This document shows positions 35,705 through 45,200 of a stretch of 64,000 nucleotides of DNA, piece after piece. Within the stretch, counting starts at the first letter, position 1, and the number at the start of each line of letters is the position of its first letter. The position numbers and the translations under genes were made by a program. The stretch comes from Clostridiaceae bacterium (GTDB lineage Bacteria; Bacillota; Clostridia; Clostridiales; Clostridiaceae), in assembly GCA_902363375.1 (NCBI GenBank), contig CABIZX010000001.1, positions 1,302,001 to 1,366,000 on the forward strand, read 5' to 3'. Below the pieces are notes generated by a model that made no database searches, was not told the DNA's origin, and was given only the letters and a program-made list of their open reading frames with translations.

Positions 35705-36946
35705 CTATAATTTATTGATCCTTAAATAATTAATCAATTCATTTATATCAGGTTTAACTAGCTCTGGCTTAGATACTGCCCTTTGAGCTGATTTAACATC
35801 TTTAAGCCCACTACCAGAAACAATTATGACAACAGTTTCATCTTCATTTATTTTTCCTAAATCTACAAGTTTCTTAAGTCCTGCAAAGCTTGTTACTCCT
35901 GCCGGTTCTCCAAATACTCCTGTTTGCCTTGCCAAAGTTGTAATTGCACTTAATATTTCTTCATCACTTACATCTATAGCAATACCATTACTTTCTTCAA
36001 GGGTATTTAGAGCTTTATATCCATTTCTAGGAATTCCTACTGATATACTATCTGCAATAGTCTCTGGTGGTATATAATCAAATTTTCTACTCCCATTTCT
36101 ATAGGTTCTATTAACTGGATTGGACCCTATTGCTTGTACTGACACCATAGTTGGAAGTTTATCAATTAAATCTAACTCATAAAATTCCTTAAATCCTTTC
36201 CATACACTAGATATAGAGCAACCATCACCCACAGCCATGATAACCTTATCAGGAACCTTAAAATTTAGTTGTTCACATATTTCAAAGGCAGCAGTTTTCT
36301 TACCTTCTGCTAAATATGGATTTATTGCGCAACTTCTGTTATACCATCCAAAATGCTCTACAGCTTTTAAACAGAAATCAAAGGCTGTATCATAATCTCC
36401 GTCTACTAGGATTACATTACTTCCAAACACTAAAAGTTGTGCAAGCTTTGCCTCTGGAATACTTTTAGGAACAAATATATAATTATTTATTCCCATACAA
36501 GCAGCAAACCCTGATAGAGAAGATGCAGCATTACCTGTAGAAGCCGCACAGATGATATCTTTCTTTAATTCTATCGCCTTTGCCACTCCTACCGCCGTAG
36601 CTCTATCCTTAAATGATGCTGTAGGATTTCTCCCTTCATCCTTTATATATATTTTTTCTATATTTAATATTTTCTCTAATCTATTTGCTTTATATAACGG
36701 TGTCCATCCCACTTGTAAGGGTGCTATACCCTCTTTAGATTCTAAAGGAAGTATAGGCAAATACCTCCAAATACTTTCATCATCATTATTATTTAAATAT
36801 TCCTTAGTTAAATTCTCCTTTATTAAGTCCATATTATAGGTTACATCTAATGTTCCTTCTGTCCCACAATTTGGACAATGATACATTACATTTTCACCAA
36901 CTTTTTTACCACATTTAGAACACACTAATTCTTTAATTTTCTCCAT
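35705..36946 (-). CDS. thrC: threonine synthase (ThrC-like) PLP enzyme
   Basis: A 413-residue PLP enzyme of the threonine synthase family. The first 35 residues form a zinc-ribbon (CSKCGK and CPNCG, four cysteines), present in one threonine synthase branch. The PLP lysine is in NPTASFKDRATAVG (~residue 105), with AASTGNAASSLSGFAA (~residue 133) as the substrate loop and AVGDGCSISSVWKGF (~residue 238) as the phosphate loop. Normally converts O-phosphohomoserine to threonine, but no other threonine pathway gene adjoins: it sits between ygeY and the unassigned PLP enzyme inside the purine island, so a role in purine-derived amino acid turnover is possible. ATG at 36946 with GAGGTGAAG. Confidence 0.82.
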   Translation of the reverse strand: MEKIKELVCSKCGKKVGENVMYHCPNCGTEGTLDVTYNMDLIKENLTKEYLNNNDDESIWRYLPILPLESKEGIAPLQVGWTPLYKANRLEKILNIEKIYIKDEGRNPTASFKDRATAVGVAKAIELKKDIICAASTGNAASSLSGFAACMGINNYIFVPKSIPEAKLAQLLVFGSNVILVDGDYDTAFDFCLKAVEHFGWYNRSCAINPYLAEGKKTAAFEICEQLNFKVPDKVIMAVGDGCSISSVWKGFKEFYELDLIDKLPTMVSVQAIGSNPVNRTYRNGSRKFDYIPPETIADSISVGIPRNGYKALNTLEESNGIAIDVSDEEILSAITTLARQTGVFGEPAGVTSFAGLKKLVDLGKINEDETVVIIVSGSGLKDVKSAQRAVSKPELVKPDINELINYLRINKL

Positions 36947-37083
36947 AACTTCACCTCATTTTCTATTGGCTTCATTACTTGTAACTGCATTATAATATAA
37001 ATTAAATTTGTCAATTTTTTAACTTTTAAAAAGATAAATTAGTATCTTTTGGGGGTAATGGTATGGTTGAGAGTTAAATTAAC

Positions 37084-37144
37084 GAAACTCCTTCTCCTTC
37101 GTCGAATGAGTAAGTGCGACTAGCCAAATCGTAGATTTGGAGTC
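37084..37144. repeat. 61-bp structured direct repeat, copy 1
   Basis: First of two identical 61-bp copies with a 70-bp period (9-nt spacer CTGGCAATG). It begins GAAACTCC and ends GGAGTC, so its ends pair; inside, CCAAATC-GTA-GATTTGG is a 7-bp hairpin and GTCG..CGAC a 4-bp stem. It is clearly richer in G+C than its surroundings. Not coding. Looks like a dispersed palindromic (REP-like) element or a processed RNA hairpin. Confidence 0.85.
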
Positions 37145-37153
37145 CTGGCAATG

Positions 37154-37214
37154 GAAACTCCTTCTCCTTCGTCGAATGAGTAAGTGCGACTAGCCAAATC
37201 GTAGATTTGGAGTC
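37154..37214. repeat. 61-bp structured direct repeat, copy 2
   Basis: Second exact copy; its last base is directly adjacent to the stop codon of ygeY (37215-37217). On the ygeY transcript it forms, immediately after the stop, a CCAAATC/GATTTGG hairpin, twice in a row. It may act as a 3' stabiliser or attenuator between ygeY and thrC. Confidence 0.85.
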
Positions 37215-38432
37215 TTACTTACAGTATTCTTTTACGTAGGTAATTGGAATTAAGGCATACATGGCTGCACATTTCACAAGTTCATCCTTCCAAGTCAATT
37301 CATTTGGAGCATGCGCTTGATCTTCATGTCCTGGACCAAATCCAACACAAGGTATTCCATATCTACCCATGATAGATACTGCATTAGTGGAGAATGTCCA
37401 CTTATCTACCACTGGTTCTGATTTAAACAATCCCCTATAAGATTCTATTAAGGTTTGACAAGCTGGATGAGATTCTTCAAGCACCCATGTTGGGAAATAA
37501 CATTCAGTTGGGTAAACAAGTCCAGTATATGCAGGTCTTTCATAAGTATACATTTCAACTCTAGCCTTTCCTTCCTTAACTGAAGGTAATTCTCTTATCT
37601 GATCAAGAGCATATTCCCATGTTTCTCCATGAGTAAGTCTTCTATCTATAGAAATGGTACATCCATCAGCTACTGCGCATCTTGAAGGTGAAGAGAAAAA
37701 TATTTCTGAAACTGTTAATGTTCCCTTGCCTAAGAATGGATCATCTATCAATTTTTCATTTAATTCTTTCAATTCATTAAGAATAGGTGCCATTTTAAAT
37801 ATAGCATTATCGCCTCTCTCCGGTGCTGAACCATGACAGCTAATACCGTTAGTAGTAACCTTAATCTCCATTCTTCCTCTGTGACCTCTATATATGTTTG
37901 TTGAGGTTGGTTCAGTTATTACTACAAATTCAGGTTTTATCCTATCCTCATTTATAATATATTGCCAACATAGTCCATCACAGTCTTCTTCCTGAACTGT
38001 CCCTGTAACTATTAATGTATAATCATTTTCTAGGTTCAACTCTTTAATTATCTTACCAGCATAAACCATAGAAGCCATTCCACCTTCTTGATCTGAGCCT
38101 CCTCTTCCATAAATAACATCATCCTTTTCAAAACCTTCATAAGGATCATGCGTCCAATTATTTCTATCTCCAATTCCAACAGTATCAATATGAGCATCCA
38201 TAGCAATTACATGCTTACCATGACCTATATATCCTAGTACATTTCCCATTGGGTCTATTTCAACTTTATCGAATCCTACCTTTTCCATTTCTTCTTTAAT
38301 TCTTAAAACCACTTTCTTTTCATCACAGCTTTCACTCGGAATAGCTATCATATCTCGTAAGAATCTTGTCATATCATCCTTGTAGTTTTCCGCCAATTTT
38401 AAAATTTCTTCTTTACATATGATCTTTGACAT
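37215..38432 (-). CDS. ygeY: YgeY family M20 hydrolase of purine/selenium-type cluster
   Basis: A 405-residue metallo-hydrolase of the M20 (ArgE/DapE-like) family, YgeY subgroup. Metal and catalytic motifs: [12 protein letters not shown] (~residue 78), [18 protein letters not shown] (~residue 108), [11 protein letters not shown] (Glu-Glu general base, ~residue 145), [14 protein letters not shown] (~172) and the C-terminal [15 protein letters not shown] (~375). In the bacterial anaerobic urate pathway YgeY is thought to remove a ureido group from an opened-ring intermediate; the exact step here is inferred. ATG at 38432 with AAAGGGGGAT. First gene of the ygeY-thrC-PLP-xanthine dehydrogenase-guaD-TetR run; a shared palindromic motif lies ~60 nt upstream. 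Confidence 0.9.
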   Translation of the reverse strand: MSKIICKEEILKLAENYKDDMTRFLRDMIAIPSESCDEKKVVLRIKEEMEKVGFDKVEIDPMGNVLGYIGHGKHVIAMDAHIDTVGIGDRNNWTHDPYEGFEKDDVIYGRGGSDQEGGMASMVYAGKIIKELNLENDYTLIVTGTVQEEDCDGLCWQYIINEDRIKPEFVVITEPTSTNIYRGHRGRMEIKVTTNGISCHGSAPERGDNAIFKMAPILNELKELNEKLIDDPFLGKGTLTVSEIFFSSPSRCAVADGCTISIDRRLTHGETWEYALDQIRELPSVKEGKARVEMYTYERPAYTGLVYPTECYFPTWVLEESHPACQTLIESYRGLFKSEPVVDKWTFSTNAVSIMGRYGIPCVGFGPGHEDQAHAPNELTWKDELVKCAAMYALIPITYVKEYCK

Positions 38433-38487
38433 TTTTAAATCCCCCTTTAAACATGGATATATTTACATAAACATATTCACTTACTGA

Positions 38488-38503
38488 TTAATTAATTAGT
38501 TTA
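38488..38503. promoter_or_regulatory. candidate operator upstream of ygeY
   Basis: TTAATTAATTAGTTTA, preceded by TTACTGA; it matches the motif TTAACTGACTAGTTAA found upstream of ygeW at 12 of 16 positions, sharing the AACTAAT core on the minus strand. About 55 nt before the ygeY start. AT-rich sequence makes chance similarity possible. Confidence 0.4.
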
Positions 38504-38556
38504 CACTAAATAAAAAGGTTTATATTATTAAGCAAACTATATTCTATATATTGATT

Positions 38557-38592
38557 TATTGATATCACTAAAGGATCTTAGTAATATCAATA
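38557..38592 (-). terminator. terminator of the ygeW-ygfK-ssnA-yqeC-mocA-yqeB operon
   Basis: Stem TATTGATATCACTAA / TTAGTAATATCAATA, 15 bp with one mismatch and a 6-nt loop, 16 nt after the yqeB stop. The following minus-strand sequence is AATCAATATATAG, so the U-run is weak. Confidence 0.6.
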
Positions 38593-38607
38593 AGCCAAAT
38601 ACTCTCA

Positions 38608-39429
38608 TTAATTTGCTACAGATAAAAATGATAATTTAGCTAAAAAATATAATATTCCTTCTAGTACTGAACCTCCTATATTCCTTGCTTTATCAGAAAT
38701 AGTATTACAATTTTCAACTTCTTCATATCTTGGATCTATATCTACTATTTTTAATCCCCTACTAACATAAGTCTTATCTCTAATAATACCTCTAAGTACC
38801 CCATCGATTTTAGATTTTACTTCTACTCCACCTATGAGTGCTATAGTTTCATTACTCTTGACTATATCCCCTATTTGTCTTATGTTATTAATTTCTCCTT
38901 CACAAGGACTGTAGATGACTCTTTCTCCTGCATAACCACATATAGGTCCAGGTTCTCCTGTATTTTCTAAGGCATAACCATCAAATATTAGCCTTCCTAA
39001 ATTGTGTCCTCTCATAGTTTCAACCACTATATTAACATCTACACCAGCTTTAAACCCTGGTCCCAATGCAATTGTTATAGGTGCCATATCTATAGTCGTG
39101 CCTAAATTTCGTTTTGCTAAAATTGCATCTACTACCGCAATAGGTTTAATAGTTTCAATTAGTTTTCCATACCTATCAACTGCTATTGGAATATGTCCTC
39201 TATCCCAAGACTTCAGTATCTCATCATAACTCTTAACTAGCACACCCTTTATTCCCTCAACTGTTGTTTCTCCATCAAATATAGCTTCACTAAAAGACAC
39301 ATTTCTCCTAATACTAGAAGGTGCTTCTATCTCAAGGACCAATACCTTAAATCCACTTCTATAAAGTTTTTGTATAGTACCTGAGGCAACATCACCTCCA
39401 CCTCTTACAACTACTCGATTATTTATCAC
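38608..39429 (-). CDS. yqeB: YqeB, maturation protein for selenium-dependent molybdenum hydroxylases
   Basis: A 273-residue protein of the YqeB family that occurs only with YqeC, MocA and selenium-type molybdenum hydroxylases. N-terminal Rossmann-like segment RVVVRGGGDVASGTIQKLYR, then VLVLEIEAPSSIRRNVSFSEA; a middle stretch TIDMAPITIALGPGFKAG and EGEINNIRQIGDIVKSNETI, which resembles a lipoyl/biotinyl-like beta hairpin, are typical. It probably inserts sulfur or selenium, or carries a maturation step, but the reaction is not established. GTG start at 39429 with GGGGA 8 nt upstream. Last gene of the operon, 17 nt after mocA. Confidence 0.92.
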   Translation of the reverse strand: MINNRVVVRGGGDVASGTIQKLYRSGFKVLVLEIEAPSSIRRNVSFSEAIFDGETTVEGIKGVLVKSYDEILKSWDRGHIPIAVDRYGKLIETIKPIAVVDAILAKRNLGTTIDMAPITIALGPGFKAGVDVNIVVETMRGHNLGRLIFDGYALENTGEPGPICGYAGERVIYSPCEGEINNIRQIGDIVKSNETIALIGGVEVKSKIDGVLRGIIRDKTYVSRGLKIVDIDPRYEEVENCNTISDKARNIGGSVLEGILYFLAKLSFLSVAN

Positions 39430-39446
39430 CTACATCGTCCCCTTAT

Positions 39447-40028
39447 CTAATGACAATTTGATTGTAATAATTCTATATAATCCTTTTCTGTATCAATATC
39501 CCAAAGAAAATATTCTTCATCAATCTCAACAAAATGTATATGCTCCTCATGATTCTTCAATATTGCCCTTCCTCCAATATCTCCATTAAGCTGTAGAAGC
39601 TCATCCCTATACTTTGATGGAAATATTACAGGATTACCTCTTCTACCTTTATATATAGGTACAATAAATTTATCCGTATTTTCTTTAAATTCTCTAATAA
39701 GTATATTAATAAGAGCTTCATTTAAGAAAGGTTGATCTCCAGCAATAAATAGATATCCTAGACTTTCAGATGATGCCCTTACCCCAAGCTTTATAGATTG
39801 ACTTTGTCCCATATGGCCATAAAAATTTTTTATAACTTTTAGCTTTCTAGTCTCAGCTAATTCCATTATAGTTTTATTGCCAGTAACTATAATTTTTTCA
39901 TTTAAATCACTATTTTTTACTGCATCTAAAACATATTCTATTAGAAACCTTCCTTTATATTTTAAAAGCAACTTACATCTTCCCATTCTATTACTAAGTC
40001 CTGATGCCATAACAATTCCAGTAACCAT
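39447..40028 (-). CDS. mocA: molybdenum cofactor cytidylyltransferase-like MocA (YgfJ)
   Basis: A 193-residue nucleotidyltransferase that converts Mo-molybdopterin to the cytosine dinucleotide used by xanthine dehydrogenase-family enzymes. Signature GIVMASGLSNRMGRCKLLLKY at residues 4-24 (pyrophosphorylase loop, GxSxRMGxxKLLL), FIAGDQPFLNEALIN near residue 93 (metal Asp), and GRRGNPVIFPSKY near 125. Length equals MocA/YgfJ. ATG at 40028 with TAGGGGGAG. Lies 11 nt after yqeC and 17 nt before yqeB, the usual grouping. Confidence 0.92.
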   Translation of the reverse strand: MVTGIVMASGLSNRMGRCKLLLKYKGRFLIEYVLDAVKNSDLNEKIIVTGNKTIMELAETRKLKVIKNFYGHMGQSQSIKLGVRASSESLGYLFIAGDQPFLNEALINILIREFKENTDKFIVPIYKGRRGNPVIFPSKYRDELLQLNGDIGGRAILKNHEEHIHFVEIDEEYFLWDIDTEKDYIELLQSNCH

Positions 40029-40039
40029 ATTGACTCCCC

Positions 40040-40864
40040 CTAAAACTCTGTCATAAAATCTTCATCTATTACTCTATATGTTCTGTCAAACAAGCTTCCA
40101 ATAATAATCTTATCTATTAGTTTTACTTCTTTATTTTTTATTAATATAGCTTTTAATATTTCTTTCATATTTATAAGATTTTCTTTCTCCATCTTATTTA
40201 TAAATAAAACCTTTCTCCCCTTAGAATTTTTAAATAATCCTTTCTCTTTAAATATTATAGCCAGTACCCCTTTTTCTGTCATAGTACATCCCATTGTCTC
40301 TCCAGTAAGTCTTAAAAATTCTTCAACTCTATGAATATTCTTTTCCTCCACCTTTAATTTAAAAACTTCTCCACTTAAAACTCCTATAGTCATACTAGTA
40401 AAATTACTTATTACAGGCTCATCTTCTCTCCATCCTTTTAAAGGTTTTTTCTTAGAACCATCAGCTTCTATTAGCATATATTCGTATTCATCTAAAACAT
40501 CATAAATATCTTTATCATTGACTCCAAGTACCTTATTTTCCTCATTAATACTAGAGCCGTATACATTCACTTTGTTATCTTCTCTTTTATTTTCATTCAT
40601 ATTTTCATAGTATAAATATGCTCTTTTTTTATTTACCCTATGATTACTTTCTTCCTTTTTATTGTCCTTAAATCTGTCTTTTAAAATTAGACAATCATAT
40701 TGATTTGGTGTAGGTAAGTATATTTTTGTTGTAGTAGTTATGAGAACTCTTCCTCTTTTTTTAAGCTCTTCTGCTAGAGCGAACATAAGGGTGGTCTTTC
40801 CTCCTGCTCCTACTATGGATATTTTTTCTCCTTTATTAATTGTAAGAACACTTAAAAGTTTCAC
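40040..40864 (-). CDS. yqeC: YqeC, selenium-dependent hydroxylase accessory NTPase
   Basis: A 274-residue protein of the YqeC family, a marker of selenium-type molybdenum hydroxylase systems. P-loop-like motif IVGAGGKTTLMFALAEEL at residues ~16-33, VLITTTTKIY near 40, IEADGSKKKPLKGW near 155 (Walker B-like), and LRLTGETMGCTMTEKGV near 200. There is a lysine- and asparagine-rich insertion around residues 65-115. Exact role unknown; probably nucleotide-driven insertion of the labile sulfur/selenium ligand. GTG start at 40864 with GAGGGG at 7 nt. Placed 16 nt after ssnA and 11 nt before mocA. Confidence 0.9.
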   Translation of the reverse strand: MKLLSVLTINKGEKISIVGAGGKTTLMFALAEELKKRGRVLITTTTKIYLPTPNQYDCLILKDRFKDNKKEESNHRVNKKRAYLYYENMNENKREDNKVNVYGSSINEENKVLGVNDKDIYDVLDEYEYMLIEADGSKKKPLKGWREDEPVISNFTSMTIGVLSGEVFKLKVEEKNIHRVEEFLRLTGETMGCTMTEKGVLAIIFKEKGLFKNSKGRKVLFINKMEKENLINMKEILKAILIKNKEVKLIDKIIIGSLFDRTYRVIDEDFMTEF

Positions 40865-40880
40865 TCTATCGCCCCTCTCT

Positions 40881-42209
40881 TTAGAATCTTCTCCAGACTT
40901 CAGCTGCTATTTCTCTACTTTTAGCCATAATTCTTTCTTCATCTAAATTGATAAGAATTCTATTATCCATTACAACTTTACCATTTATAATAGTAGTTTC
41001 TACATGTCTACCACTAATCCCAAATAGTATATGACTATCTATATTATCTTTATTTATAGGTGTTGGAGGATTGTAATCAACAATTATAATATCAGCTAAA
41101 GCACCTTTTTCTATGACTCCTATTGGATTTTCTATAAACCTTTCAGTTATAATCCTATTTCCTTCAAAAAGCATTTGTGGAAATTCAGACCAAGCTACTG
41201 TGGAATCTTTTGCTTCGTGTCTTTGAATGATACTTCCAGTTTTATAGGACTCTAAAATATCAGAGGTATATCCATCGGTTCCTAATCCTAGTAATATTTC
41301 TTTCTTAGCCATTTTTAAAACTGGCGATGCCCCTACTGCATTCCCCATATTAGATTGAGGATTATTAACTACTATAGTATTCTTTTCCTTAAGCATATCC
41401 ATTTCTTCATTACTTAGATGTACACAGTGAACAGCTATAGTTTTGTCGGAAAGTACGCCTGTCTTATACCATCTTTCAATTACACCCATCCCATACTTTT
41501 TCATCGAATCTTCTAAATCCTCAATTCCTTCAGCACAATGAACATGAAAACCTGTATTTAATCCTTCTATAGCCCTTAAACATCTATCTAGCGTATTATC
41601 ACTGATTGTCATAGATGCATGAAGCCCGAACAATCCTTTTATCATATCATCCTTTTTGTCATTGCAATATCTTATAAACTCAACATTCTCTTCTATTCCT
41701 TGTTTTATCACTTCTTCTCCATCTCTATCAGAAGTTTCATAACTTAAATTACTTCTTATACCTACTTCCTTAGCTGCATCTGCAATAGTAAATAAACTTC
41801 CTCTTAGAGCATATGGACTTGCATGGTGATCAAAGGAGGTTGTTACACCATTTTTAACTTGATCTATCATTGGAACCATGGCACTATAATAAACATCTTC
41901 TAATGTTAACTTTTTATCTAATCTCCACCATAGCCCCTTTAAAATATCTGAAAAACATTTAGCTGGAGGACTATCATTAGCGATTCCTCTAGCAAAAGTA
42001 CTATAGTAATGCATATGTGTATTTATAAAGCCTGGCATTATTAACTTTCCTTTTGCATCAATAAATCTATAATTTAAATACTTTTCTTTTAAACTTTTTG
42101 TAGAGCCAACTTCTATAATTTTATTTTTATCTATAGCTATGCATCCATCATCTATGATTGATCCTAACTCATTTCTAGTTACGACCTTTCCATTACCTAT
42201 AATTAACAT
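40881..42209 (-). CDS. ssnA: SsnA family amidohydrolase/deaminase
   Basis: A 442-residue amidohydrolase of the SsnA subgroup. Metal ligands: HMHYYSTFARG (HxH, ~residue 66), FDHHASPYALRGSLF (~132), GFHVHCAEGIED (~220), AVHCVHLSNEE (~255) and GLGTDGYTSDILES (~312, metal Asp). SsnA genes track with ygfK, ygeW and hydantoinase; SsnA is thought to hydrolyse a ring C-N bond in a reduced purine intermediate, which is family context and not shown here. ATG at 42209 has AGGAGG at 7 nt; an upstream TTG at 42215 is too close to that site. 43 nt after ygfK, 16 nt before yqeC. Confidence 0.9.
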   Translation of the reverse strand: MLIIGNGKVVTRNELGSIIDDGCIAIDKNKIIEVGSTKSLKEKYLNYRFIDAKGKLIMPGFINTHMHYYSTFARGIANDSPPAKCFSDILKGLWWRLDKKLTLEDVYYSAMVPMIDQVKNGVTTSFDHHASPYALRGSLFTIADAAKEVGIRSNLSYETSDRDGEEVIKQGIEENVEFIRYCNDKKDDMIKGLFGLHASMTISDNTLDRCLRAIEGLNTGFHVHCAEGIEDLEDSMKKYGMGVIERWYKTGVLSDKTIAVHCVHLSNEEMDMLKEKNTIVVNNPQSNMGNAVGASPVLKMAKKEILLGLGTDGYTSDILESYKTGSIIQRHEAKDSTVAWSEFPQMLFEGNRIITERFIENPIGVIEKGALADIIIVDYNPPTPINKDNIDSHILFGISGRHVETTIINGKVVMDNRILINLDEERIMAKSREIAAEVWRRF

Positions 42210-42252
42210 TATCAAACCTCCTATAATTTAAATTAATACACTTAAAATAGGC

Positions 42253-45200
42253 TTAAACTATATATCCATATCTACTTACACAAGTCTTTATAATAGTTTT
42301 CATTTCTTCAGAAATTGACTCTAAATTCTTGTCATTAATACATAACTCATAAACACTACTTTTCTCATCACGTATTTTGCAAATACCTAAATTGGAATCA
42401 ATTACATAAAAACCAGAATTACTACTATTATTAAAATCTTCTTCACTCCAAAATAAAGTTATTTTATCCTTATATGGATTGCCTTTATAAGGACAAAATA
42501 CTCCGCAGTTACCGCATTCATTACACATACCATCTAAGTGTATAACTTGATGACCTTTTATAGGAGAATTTTTAATTTCTATAAACATATTTGCCCTATT
42601 AGGACATACATCCACGCAAATCTCACACACACTGTTGCACTTCAAACATCTAATGGCCTCATCTTTATACTGTTTTGATTCACTTAATATTCCCTTTCTT
42701 TCACAGGACTTTTTTTGATCCTGTATAGAGACATTTTCATTACATCTATCAAAATCGCAATACATATTTTCTTTTTCTAAAATATCTCTGGATATAATTT
42801 TTCCATGGGACATAGCTTCTACTATGGTACCGGGACCTTTTTTAGCATCTCCAGCTATATATACATTTGATATATTAGTCTCACATTTGCTATTTACATT
42901 AGGGAGGCCTTTAGAATTTATATCTACTCCTAGTTTTACAAAGAATTCTGAGTCTACTTTTTCGCCAACTGCTGATATCACTGAGGTTGCATTAATTTCT
43001 TCAAACTTTCCTAATGAAATTGGTCTTCTTCTACCAGAACTATCTCTTTCTCCTAAAATCATTTTTTCACAGATAAGCTTATTATCCCTAAATGCAATAG
43101 GAGATAAAAGTTCTGCAAATTCAATGCCATCATCAACAGCTAATTTAAATTCCTCTCTACTGGCAGGCATTAAATCTTTAGTTCTTCTATAGATGACAGT
43201 TACTTTTTCAACCCCATTGACTCTCTTGGCTGCACGAGCTACATCCATAGCCACATCTCCACCACCTATAACACATACATCTGTGCCCAGTTGAATATTG
43301 TCACTATCTTTTTTAAAACTTTCTAGAAAACTAATAGCATTTAAAATTTTATCATTTCCTTCTTTAAGTGAAATCTCACTTGTCTTCCATGCCCCAGTAG
43401 CAAGAACCATATAGTCATATTTTGACTTTAAATCCTTTAAATTCACTTTTTCATCTACACCAAAATTAACCTTTACTCCATGGTGTTTAACTAATTGAAA
43501 ATCTTGTTCTAAGATTGAATTATCTATTCTAAAATTAGGAATTACATAATTTATAACTCCATAAGGTTTGTGTCTTTTCTCAAATACTTCTACCTCTATA
43601 CCATTTCTTCTTAGATATAAAGCTGTAGATAGCCCAGCTATTCCGGCTCCTATAATTCCTACTTTTTTGTTTGTCTTAATTTTCGTTGGTTCTATATTTT
43701 TAATGTAGATATCTTCAGCATTATCTACTGCAATTTTCTTAATTCTTCTAATCTCTAAAGAGCTATCATAATCCAATCTAGTACACTTATTCTGACAATT
43801 ATGATTACATATAGTTCCTGTTATAGCTGGAGCTGCATTATCCTTTGCTATTACTTGAAAAGCCTCATAGTATTTTTCATTTCCAACTAATTCTATATAT
43901 TTAGGAATCTCTTGATTTATTGGACATCCTTCACTACAAGGTGCTATAGCACAATCATACATCGGTAATCTTTTATCTATTTTACGACTTTTAACACTTC
44001 TTGCTTCTTTAAGGTGATGTTCATCATTAATTGATTCTCTTGCCAATGCTTCTAATAATCCCACATCGATTAATGGTTTCTTATTTGAAAGGAGAGGAGA
44101 TAATTTTTTAGCTATCTGCTCTATCCTTGCATAACCTCCTGGCTTTAATATTGTAGTAGCAAAAGTTATTGGACATATTCCTGTTTTAAATATTTTATCT
44201 ACATTAAAGAATTCAGCTCCACCAGAATATGAAATATATAAGTCTCCTTCAAATTCCTTGGAAAGTTTACTTGCTAAATTAATAGTTAAAGGGTATAGCG
44301 CTCTTCCTGACATGTACATTTCTTCTCCTGGAAGTTCTTCATTCAATACTCTCACAGGGAGGGTATTTGTAAGCTTTACTCCTATTTCTAGGTTTTCTTC
44401 CTTAGCCACTGCCTTTAATCTCTTTATCATTCTAATACCATCATCATACTGTAAATCATTTTTAAAATGATGAGGATTTAATTCTATATATTCATACCCC
44501 ATTTTATTAAAAGTTTTTCTTACAAACTCTTCACCTAATAATGTTGGATTCATTTTTATAAAGGTATGAAGGTGCTTTTCTTTTAATAAATAACTAGCAA
44601 TTCTTTCTATCTCTTGAGGAGGACATCCATGGAGAGTGGAAAGAGTAATAGAATTACATATTTTGGGCGAAATTACCCTTAAATCTTCCATAGAAAATCT
44701 ATAAAATTTTTCTATATTATTCTCCAATACTTCAAAAGATTCCTCCCAAATTTTTGTATGTTTTGAATTTTTTATATTCTCGATGTATGAATTTATTTTT
44801 TCTGACTTTATTCCCTCCAAGTCATATCCTACACTCATGTTGAAAATAAAATCTTTCTTTTCACTTATATTGAGTTCCTTCATCAAAACATGTAATATAA
44901 TCCATGCCTTCACATATTCTTCATAAGCCTCTTCTACAGTGAGCTCAGTGGACCATTCTACGTTATAACATTCATCCTCTGCATTAATACATGGCTTTGA
45001 TACTGGAAGCTCTTCACCGTCAATAATTTGAACTGTTTTTAATTCAATAAATCTACTACCGGTAAGATATGATGCTATAATATTTTGAGCTAACTGTGAA
45101 TTAGGACCTGCTGCTGGTCCAATAGGCATTCCTAAACTATCACCTAAAAAAGAAATACTATTATTAGGGATTCCGTAGAAAAACTTATCCTTATGAATTC

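Noticed and set aside
35705..36946. Calling the threonine synthase-like gene ygeX
   Set aside because: The zinc ribbon and the NPTASFKDR lysine motif are those of threonine synthases, not of diaminopropionate ammonia-lyase.
37084..37214. Possible CRISPR array
   Set aside because: Only two 61-bp copies with a 9-nt spacer and no cas genes; unit and spacer sizes do not fit.
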